From JACRPI01 sp041671005 (GTDB lineage Archaea; Nanobdellota; Nanobdellia; Woesearchaeales; DSVV01), in assembly GCA_041671005.1 (NCBI GenBank), contig JBAZCJ010000005.1, positions 1 to 27,122 on the forward strand: DNA of 27,122 nucleotides, in the 5' to 3' direction. The notes beneath the pieces are model-generated. The model saw nothing but the letters and a program-made list of their open reading frames with translations, searched no databases and was not told the origin of the DNA. The position numbers and the translations under genes are program-made. This document shows, in pieces, positions 21,298 through 27,122 of this stretch. The stretch's first letter is position 1. Every line of letters begins with the position of its first letter.

Positions 21298-22905
21298 TTA
21301 ATTTATTCGTTGGAAGAAACCTGTTCTTGATTCAATGTATTTAGCATTTGGAACAATTGGATTAAATCCAAAATTAGTTTCTGCTCTTTGAGAAAATAAA
21401 TTACTAACCATTTCTAAAGAAATTAATGCTTCTTGTACAGGAATTAACAAAAGAGTTTCATTATTTTCAGATCCAAGTAATGGATTATTAACTAATCCCT
21501 TCCCAGTACAATATGCTCTTTCAACATTTATACCAGTTGTTGCTTCATATCTCTCTGCATCAACTGTTTTAGGATATACTTTTGCAATTTCTTCACAGGC
21601 AATTTTAGGAGTTAAAACATCTCTTACAAAATTTGCTGTTTGCATAAATGATTCTTGACTGTCGCCCTCCAGACCACTAATAAAAGAGATTGCATATTCT
21701 ATCCCTTTATCATGCATTTTCCTAAAGGTAGCATATATTTCATCAAGCTGTCCTTTTTGTCCTTTTCTTGATTGTAGTAATACTTTTGCATCTACTGATT
21801 CTACACTGGTAAATACATAATTTACATGCCCTCTTTCTAACCTCTCTAAATAGTCATCTGTAATATTATCATATCTTAGCTGCACTCCAAAATTCAAATT
21901 ATATGCTTCAAATAATTCAAGCATATCAGATGCATGAGCATACATTCGGGATCTTTTAGGACCTCCAAAATTTCCATCTTCAATAAAAACTAAAACATTT
22001 TCCTTCCTTAATCCTTTTTGAGTCATATCTGTAATTACAGAATCTAAAAATGTTCTTACTTCTTTAACAGATTTTGTCTGATAATTATTGGGAATAGCAC
22101 AGAAACTACAGCCATATGTACATCCAGTTGCAGTTTGTAACCGATATACAGTTTTATGAGCCCAAGTAGCTGTCCTTTGATGTTGAGCTGGAACTATGCC
22201 TGTTTCTGCAAAATCTTTTGCTGGTTGTTTAGATGTGTGAAATACGTTTGATGCATCTCCAACAAGATTTCCATATAAATATTCTTTTCGGATTGCTCCA
22301 TCAGCTAATTCTGCTTTTTGTGGATTATCAAGAATTTGTCTGAATGCTTTGACACCATCTCCTCTTATGAACACATCAACTAATCTCCTGTATCTGTCAA
22401 ATGTTTCATCTGATGCTATTGAAGGATGCACTCCTCCAGCAACAACTAATTTTCTTTCAGTGTCTATTTCATCATGCACAATACCAACTAATCTATTAAA
22501 TCCTTTTGATGTGCTTGATAACCCTACGATTGATGGATTGAATCTTGAACTGACATCTCTTAAATTTAAACCTTCTAATCTTTGCCAACCAGAATCTGTT
22601 TTTCTATCTACGACTGGAACATAATGTCCACTATTATACCGAAGTTCAACAACAGTAAATCCCCATTCAGGATGTTGTTTTTGAGCATGATAAACTAATG
22701 CATCTAAACCAAGACAGGGAGTATCCATATACATTGTTTCTTGTAATGTTACTAACACTACTTCTTCAACATGTATAATTTCTTTTCTATTTGTGTGAAT
22801 AAATCTTCTCCTATCTCTTCTTGAAATAGCTGTACCTCTACCTAGCGCAGTTTCTACTCTTATTGCAGATGATACTTCATCTTCTACTCCAAAATCACTT
22901 ATCAT
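21298..22905 (-). CDS. B12-binding radical SAM enzyme
   Basis: A 535-residue enzyme with a cobalamin-binding-like N-terminal half and a radical SAM core. The first half has PSIVGLSSTSKGFNRLV, then KLVVAGGVHPSIASDETFDRY and DVFIRGDG, a Rossmann-like arrangement seen in B12-binding radical SAM proteins. The core has the [4Fe-4S] motif C262-x3-C266-x2-C269 in TATGCTYGCSFCAIP, then FIEDGNFGGP, LRYDNITDDYLERLERGHV, and YAISFISGLEGDSQESF, the usual order of SAM barrel strands. Such proteins methylate unreactive carbons or rearrange carbon skeletons; the substrate is unknown. The first 50 residues are basic and of unknown purpose. A TATA-like ATTTAAATATG lies about 29 nt before the ATG. Confidence 0.85.
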   Translation of the reverse strand: MISDFGVEDEVSSAIRVETALGRGTAISRRDRRRFIHTNRKEIIHVEEVVLVTLQETMYMDTPCLGLDALVYHAQKQHPEWGFTVVELRYNSGHYVPVVDRKTDSGWQRLEGLNLRDVSSRFNPSIVGLSSTSKGFNRLVGIVHDEIDTERKLVVAGGVHPSIASDETFDRYRRLVDVFIRGDGVKAFRQILDNPQKAELADGAIRKEYLYGNLVGDASNVFHTSKQPAKDFAETGIVPAQHQRTATWAHKTVYRLQTATGCTYGCSFCAIPNNYQTKSVKEVRTFLDSVITDMTQKGLRKENVLVFIEDGNFGGPKRSRMYAHASDMLELFEAYNLNFGVQLRYDNITDDYLERLERGHVNYVFTSVESVDAKVLLQSRKGQKGQLDEIYATFRKMHDKGIEYAISFISGLEGDSQESFMQTANFVRDVLTPKIACEEIAKVYPKTVDAERYEATTGINVERAYCTGKGLVNNPLLGSENNETLLLIPVQEALISLEMVSNLFSQRAETNFGFNPIVPNAKYIESRTGFFQRIN

Positions 22906-23129
22906 TTATATTAGATTAAATTGAAGTCATATTTAAATTTTTCCCCTTTTACTACTGACTAGTTGTACGGGTTCTCAAGAAGTAGTTTATCTTCAGCCAT
23001 TTAACTATTCCCTTAAAAAAGCATAAAACACGCATAAATATTTTTTAGAAATATATTTAAATTATGTGAAAATTTTTAACATTTATATAACCTTAAATTT
23101 TATAAATATTCTTTAGTTTCTTACTTTTT
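22906..23129. promoter_or_regulatory. divergent promoter region of B12 radical SAM and sigma-like genes
   Basis: Minus strand: ATTTAAATATGAC (about 22928-22940) before the radical SAM gene. Plus strand: TTTTATAAATATTC (about 23098-23111), centred 26 nt before ATG 23130, and a further TTTATATAACC near 23080. So the sigma-like gene itself has an archaeal TATA promoter. I see no bacterial -10/-35 pair with FliA-type consensus here. Confidence 0.4.
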
Positions 23130-23951
23130 ATGCATTATCAAACAGACGATCGTAGGTTTTATCGTAGTCCAGGGAATTTTTTTTATATTTTTCAACCTCG
23201 AATTATTAGGTCTAATCATGATCTCAGTATTAGTCAACAGAGATTAACTTTTGAACAACAATGTGACATTGAAAAGTTTATGTCTCTTGTTAAGCTAGAA
23301 GCATGGGCTTTTACTTCTCGAGGAAGATCTTCATCTATTTCTTATGATGATCTTGTTGGAATAGGAAATTTGGCATTAATAGAAGCTGTTAGTAAATATA
23401 ATCCTGCTAAAGGATCCCAAAAATCTTACTATAAAACTATTGTTAAAGGAAGAATGTTAGATGCTATGCGAGAAGAAGACCATGTTTCAAGGTCTCTTCG
23501 TGATAAATATAAATCATTAATTTCTGTGCAAGAAAGATTGAGACATCAATTGCAAAGAGACCCTACTAATGACGAAATTGCAAAAGATCTTAATCGTTCA
23601 GTATCATGGGTTAAAACTGTATTTGGTTCTTATGATTTTATGAATCAAGGAAATTCTTCTTTACAAATTGAATTAGAGTGTGGTGTATCTTTTAATTCTG
23701 AACATATTGATATTCCAACTTTAACTCCTAGTGTTTTAGAAGTGTTAATAGCTAAAGAAAATTCTGCAGAGTTACAAGCATATCTAGATAGTCTTCCACC
23801 TCGAGAAAAGCGCATTCTTACTCTTTCTTTTTTTGAAGAGTATTCTTTAAAAAGGATTGGTGACCTTTTAAACGTTACAGAATCACGTGTATGTCAACTT
23901 AGGTCTAAGGCTCTTAGAAGTATGCGAGAAAGTATGGTAAATTATTTTTAA
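23130..23951 (+). CDS. sigma-70 family RNA polymerase sigma factor (FliA/WhiG-like)
   Basis: A 273-residue protein with the full layout of an alternative sigma factor. Sigma-2 lies at about 46-128: YDDLVGIGNLALIEAVSKYNPAKG, then SYYKTIVKGRMLDAMREEDHVSRSLRD, matching FliA-type regions 2.2-2.4. Sigma-3 lies at about 128-172 (RLRHQLQRDPTNDEIAKDLN, SVSWVKTV). Sigma-4 lies at 214-273: LPPREKRILTLSFFEEYSLKRIGDLLNVTESRVCQLRSKAL, with the region 4.2 helix-turn-helix. There is no region 1.1. The organism is an archaeon by its tRNA-Tyr, and archaeal polymerase uses TBP/TFB, so the partner of this protein is unclear. No anti-sigma gene is evident next to it. The family call is secure; function in an archaeon is not. 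Confidence 0.93.
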   Translation: MHYQTDDRRFYRSPGNFFYIFQPRIIRSNHDLSISQQRLTFEQQCDIEKFMSLVKLEAWAFTSRGRSSSISYDDLVGIGNLALIEAVSKYNPAKGSQKSYYKTIVKGRMLDAMREEDHVSRSLRDKYKSLISVQERLRHQLQRDPTNDEIAKDLNRSVSWVKTVFGSYDFMNQGNSSLQIELECGVSFNSEHIDIPTLTPSVLEVLIAKENSAELQAYLDSLPPREKRILTLSFFEEYSLKRIGDLLNVTESRVCQLRSKALRSMRESMVNYF

Positions 23952-24001
23952 CCATTTTTTAGAAAATAAATATAAAAAAAGAGAATAAAAAAATAAGAAA
24001 A

Positions 24002-24175
24002 TTATTTTTTTAATTTAGCTGCTGCGTCTTTAGAGACAACTCTCCAGCATTCATGTGGTCCTGATTGTGATTTTGTAACAATAAAATTTCTTCCACCTTT
24101 TTCAACAAGTCTGTATTTATCTGATTTAAATTTCTTTTTTGATTTCACATCATAGAATTCCTGCATTTCTGGCAT
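24002..24175 (-). CDS. small basic protein
   Basis: 57 residues from ATG 24175 (an alternative GTG at 24184 adds three). I prefer 24175 because GAGGTG lies 6 nt upstream, a good ribosome binding site that overlaps the GTG. Sequence landmarks: EFYDVKSKKKFKSDKYRLVEKGGRNFIVTKSQ and HECWRVVSKDAAAKLKK. The arrangement (short strand, KKK turn, GGRNF strand, HECWRVV) recalls the small DUF5679-type zinc-ribbon proteins, but with all but one cysteine missing. Probably a compact beta-rich nucleic-acid-binding or ribosome-associated protein (inference). Convergent with the sigma-like gene, 50 bp apart. Confidence 0.7.
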   Translation of the reverse strand: MPEMQEFYDVKSKKKFKSDKYRLVEKGGRNFIVTKSQSGPHECWRVVSKDAAAKLKK

Positions 24176-24345
24176 AGTGTCCACCTCATGTTTTTTACAC
24201 GGAAAATAAGGAATTTTCCCTAATTATTTTCGCGTAATAGTTTATCTACAGCGAAAGGGCTATAAAAACATTGCGGTTATAGCATTTTTTTCGTCAATAA
24301 ACTTTGTTTTTACACATAAACTTCATTTTTTACTCTCCAATAGTT

Positions 24346-24360
24346 GCACATATTTAAATA
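24346..24360 (+). promoter_or_regulatory. TATA box of CBS protein
   Basis: ACATATTTAAATAG lies about 30 nt before ATG 24384. The rest of the 24185-24383 intergenic region is A+T-rich without other recognised elements. Confidence 0.45.
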
Positions 24361-24383
24361 GTACTAAAAATCAAAATTATAGT

Positions 24384-24887
24384 ATGGGGAAAGGGAGTGT
24401 CTTATTACAGAAAGAATCAGAATTACGGCAGATTTATCACTGGATCACAAAGCCTGTCCTTACTATTAGTAGGAAAGAAAATCTTCTTCACGCAGCTAAA
24501 AAGATGGTTAAACACAACATTAGTTCTCTTGTTGTTGAAGAAAATAACAAACCATTAGGAATTATTACAGAACGAGATTATTTGAAAAAAGTGGTATTGG
24601 ATGAAAAAGAACCTCACAAGTATCTTGTTGAAGACGTTATGACTTCTTTTATTAGATTTTTACCTGAAGATGCAGATGTTGTTAGTGCGTATGAACTTAT
24701 GAGAAAATATCATATTAGACGATTTCCAGTTGTGAATAGAAACGGCGAATTAACTGGAATTATAACGCAACATGATATTCTTAGAGCAATGGTGCAAATA
24801 GTTAAACATCTTGATTGGAAATTGGTTAGAACACGAATAGTTTTATCAGAATTTCAAAAGCAATTAGAAGATGTTGATGTTGTGTAA
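24384..24887 (+). CDS. CBS-domain pair protein
   Basis: A 167-residue protein made almost entirely of two CBS domains, which together bind adenosine nucleotides such as AMP, ATP or SAM and act as energy sensors. CBS1 at about 20-72: ITKPVLTISRKENLLHAAKKMVKHNISSLVVEENNKPLGIITERD. CBS2 at about 84-137: DVMTSFIRFLPEDADVVSAYELMRKYHIRRFPVVNRNGELTGIITQHDIL. The G-I-I-T-x-x-D ends of both are intact. A helical tail (about 138-167) could mediate dimers. No attached effector domain, so the regulated partner is unknown. Convergent with the helicase gene, with 14 bp between stops. Confidence 0.92.
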   Translation: MGKGSVLLQKESELRQIYHWITKPVLTISRKENLLHAAKKMVKHNISSLVVEENNKPLGIITERDYLKKVVLDEKEPHKYLVEDVMTSFIRFLPEDADVVSAYELMRKYHIRRFPVVNRNGELTGIITQHDILRAMVQIVKHLDWKLVRTRIVLSEFQKQLEDVDVV

Positions 24888-24901
24888 GTATTATCTACTC
24901 T

Positions 24902-27122
24902 CTATTTTTTGAGTTGAGCTGTCATTCCTATTTTTACTAAAACCATCTGATGCATTCTTTTTAAGAATTCAACTTTGTCTTCTATTTTTAATATGTCCAT
25001 ATATCCTTGTAGTGCAATATTAAACGCAAACGGGGATGGCAATCTTGTTTGTATTTCAACAAGTTTTATTTTTCCTGATTCAATACTTTCTAATATCTTT
25101 TTTGTATTCTCAATATCCATAAGATCTTCAAGCACTTCTCTTCGTGCTTCTTTAAGTATGGGAAAATTGTCAGATATTCTTTTTACTGCACTCATTAATA
25201 TCATTGAACTTACTTGTTGTCTGCCAATGCGTTTTTCTCTTCCCATATATCTTCTGAGAATCATAAATCCTCTTGTTGCGCAATGTCTAAATCTTCTTTT
25301 TAATATTTCTGTTTGATCAATTGTATGTTTCATGACAAGATCAAGCTTGTCTGCTTTGAGCATTTTTAATGCTTTTACTGCATCAACTTTTTTTGTGAAT
25401 CCAATATAAAATCCATTATCATTCATGCCCATCTCTACATCTTTATGTTCTGTTTTTGCAATAACAAATGCTACAGCTCTGCTTAATACATCATTTACTC
25501 TTCTTCCAAATAATGTATGAAAAATAATTTTGTGTTGTTTTTCGTCACTATATTGTTCAATGAGAATTTTTCTATCGCTAGGTATATGGCCTGCAAATAA
25601 ATATTGTTCTGAAAAATAATTATACAGAGCTTCTGCACTATTTTTATCAACATACACATATTCTTGAATAAATTCTAGTATTTCTTGTTTAGATTTTTCA
25701 TATTTAAATTTGTCTTCCATTAAAAATCTAAATCTACCAATTTCATTTGCTAAATCAAAACTTAATGGAAGCATATCTGAAAACCAGCTTGGTACTGTAG
25801 GTGGTCTACTGGATGATGCAGTAACTTGTGCAACCATTCCACTAGAATATTTGAATTGGTATGTATCTCCCCCGAGAATGAAAATATCTCCTGGACGTAG
25901 TTTTTCTAAAAATCCTTCATCAATGTGGCCTATTGCTTGTGTACCAACTTTGACAATAATAAATGATTCTTCAGGAATTGTGCCGAGATTTGTCATATAA
26001 ATAATTCTTCCCATCTTACCTTTTTTTCCTATTTTTCCTTCATTTCTCCAGATTTTTGCATAAATATGGCGGTCTTCTAATGTTGTATACTCTCCTGCAA
26101 GATACGATAAGACATCTTGATAATCCGTGTAAGAGATATCTCTATAACAATAACTTTTTTTAATTAATTCATATAACTCTTTTTCATCCCATATTTGCAT
26201 TAATGCTAATCCGTCTATATTTTGTGCGAGAACATCTAAACAGTTTTGTGGAATATGTACTTTGTCAATCTTTTTTTCTACTGCTGCTTTGAGTAAAACA
26301 CTGCATTCTACTAAATCATCTCTATCCATAACAATAATTCTAGCTTTAACTGTGTCGTGAAGTTGATGGCCTGCTCTTCCTGCCCGTTGTAAAAATCGTG
26401 CAACTGATTTTGGTGAACTTAAACAAATAACCAAATCAATATATCCAATGTCAATGCCAAGTTCTAATGATGTACTGCAAACAACACATTTTAGTTTTCC
26501 TTCTCTCAATCGTTTTTCTAAATTTTGTCTTAATTCTTTACTTAAACTGCCATGGTGTGCGCCAATATTATCCATATAATTAGCAGGAAATTTGTGTTTG
26601 AGATGATCGACAACACGTTCTGTTGCACTTCGTGTATTTGTGAAAATTAATGTTGTTTTATGTTGTTGGACTAATTGATCTATTATTTTATACATTTCTG
26701 CATGCATGACTTCATGAGGTGTGCCAATAAGATCAAGTACTGGACAGACAACTTGGAGATCAAGCTTTTTTAGAAATTGGACATTAACTATTTGACAATC
26801 TCTTGTTGTCCCAACTAAAAATTTAGCAATTTCTTCTAATGGTGCAACTGTTGCACTTAACCCAATTCGTGTAATATGTGGTGAAACATGACACAATGCT
26901 TCTAATTGTAATGAAAGATGAACTCCTCTTTTATTATCAGCAAGTGCATGGATTTCATCTACAATAACCCATTCAACATCATTAAGATGTTCTTTAAATT
27001 TTGTGCTGACAAGCATAATTGCTAAGCTTTCAGGAGTTGTGATAAGAATATGCGGAGGATTCTTGAGCATTTTTGATTTTTCATAACTAGTTGTGTCTCC
27101 TGTTCTGACAGCAACGCGAATG
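24902..27122 (-). CDS. Lhr-type superfamily 2 helicase, 5' end outside window
   Basis: The C-terminal part of about 740 residues of a large ATP-dependent helicase; the frame is open to the window edge (IRVAVRTGDTTSYEKSK precedes the first internal ATG at 27070), so the Walker A motif lies outside. Visible motifs: PPHILITTPESL (Ib), VDEIHAL (II, DExH), GLSATVAP (III), IFTNTRSATERVV (IV), SLELGIDIGYIDLVICLSSPKS (V), and RFLQRAGRAGH (VI). After these come a winged-helix part and the Lhr-core region (DIFILGGDTYQFKYSSGMVAQVTAS), which places it with Lhr rather than Hel308/Ski2. Lhr helicases unwind branched DNA and DNA:RNA hybrids in repair. Confidence 0.93.
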   Translation of the reverse strand, partial: IRVAVRTGDTTSYEKSKMLKNPPHILITTPESLAIMLVSTKFKEHLNDVEWVIVDEIHALADNKRGVHLSLQLEALCHVSPHITRIGLSATVAPLEEIAKFLVGTTRDCQIVNVQFLKKLDLQVVCPVLDLIGTPHEVMHAEMYKIIDQLVQQHKTTLIFTNTRSATERVVDHLKHKFPANYMDNIGAHHGSLSKELRQNLEKRLREGKLKCVVCSTSLELGIDIGYIDLVICLSSPKSVARFLQRAGRAGHQLHDTVKARIIVMDRDDLVECSVLLKAAVEKKIDKVHIPQNCLDVLAQNIDGLALMQIWDEKELYELIKKSYCYRDISYTDYQDVLSYLAGEYTTLEDRHIYAKIWRNEGKIGKKGKMGRIIYMTNLGTIPEESFIIVKVGTQAIGHIDEGFLEKLRPGDIFILGGDTYQFKYSSGMVAQVTASSSRPPTVPSWFSDMLPLSFDLANEIGRFRFLMEDKFKYEKSKQEILEFIQEYVYVDKNSAEALYNYFSEQYLFAGHIPSDRKILIEQYSDEKQHKIIFHTLFGRRVNDVLSRAVAFVIAKTEHKDVEMGMNDNGFYIGFTKKVDAVKALKMLKADKLDLVMKHTIDQTEILKRRFRHCATRGFMILRRYMGREKRIGRQQVSSMILMSAVKRISDNFPILKEARREVLEDLMDIENTKKILESIESGKIKLVEIQTRLPSPFAFNIALQGYMDILKIEDKVEFLKRMHQMVLVKIGMTAQLKK

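Noticed and set aside
1..27122. Possibility that the contig is bacterial (CPR), given grpE-dnaK-dnaJ, a lipoprotein and a sigma factor.
   Set aside because: The tRNA-Tyr is class I with a 5-nt variable loop and an intron at 37/38, promoters are TATA-like, and TrmB and Lhr-type genes are present; all fit archaea. A local chimera around the sigma gene cannot be fully excluded without reads.
1..27122. CRISPR arrays and insertion-sequence transposases.
   Set aside because: No regularly spaced repeats and no transposase or integrase frames were found on either strand.

Overview
The window is AT-rich and reads as an archaeal genome, most likely a DPANN-type lineage (Woesearchaeota/Pacearchaeota-like). 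The strongest evidence is a tRNA-Tyr(GUA) at 14245-14370. It has a short 5-nt variable loop (bacterial tRNA-Tyr has a long variable arm), a C1-G72 pair with discriminator A, and an intron after position 37. Further support comes from TATA-like boxes about 24-30 nt before start codons with little or no leader, a TrmB-family regulator, an Lhr-type helicase, and Rad50 with a zinc hook. The lineage assignment below 'archaeon' is inference.

Layout. 1-1626: three genes of unknown or broad function (a partial minus gene, a GNAT-like acetyltransferase, a small Cys-containing protein). 1748-7517: a seven-gene chaperone operon, grpE - CxxC protein (YkgJ-like) - dnaK - mazG - HD hydrolase - HAD hydrolase - dnaJ, with overlapping or closely spaced genes. 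GrpE carries a cysteine-rich N-terminal extension, and DnaJ lacks one zinc-finger cysteine. 7525-14210: housekeeping genes with compact divergent promoters: a guanine-deaminase-like enzyme, an endonuclease III-like glycosylase, a polysaccharide-deacetylase-like lipoprotein with an EF-hand loop, a small coiled-coil protein, Rad50, and a surface membrane protein.

14245-19902: an accessory island anchored on tRNA-Tyr. The last 12 nt of the tRNA plus 2 following bases are repeated at 19870-19883, and 13 of these 14 bases recur at 17788-17800. This is the signature expected of integration into a tRNA 3' end. Inside the island are a strongly structured segment directly after the tRNA (14374-14534), a membrane-protein plus winged-helix/HEPN gene pair, a small multi-spanning membrane protein interrupted by a scaffold gap that looks artificial, an SPL-like radical SAM protein with an altered cysteine motif, a TrmB-family regulator facing an unknown gene across a palindrome, and a remnant of a HEPN-like gene. 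No integrase is visible. A GACCAC...GTGGTC hairpin with a conserved TTTTCACAA flank occurs three times (near 17866, 19726 and 21254).

19973-27122: a small probably membrane-associated protein, a protein resembling the C-terminal half of a methyltransferase, a B12-binding radical SAM enzyme, a complete bacterial-type sigma-70 family factor (FliA/WhiG-like) behind an archaeal TATA box, a small basic protein, a CBS-pair protein, and the C-terminal part of an Lhr-type helicase running off the end.

Most interesting points: a sigma factor in an archaeon (a category reported before in DPANN single-cell genomes, but functionally unexplained), the tRNA-Tyr integration island with its structured RNA/MITE-like segment and HEPN module, and the cysteine-rich GrpE.
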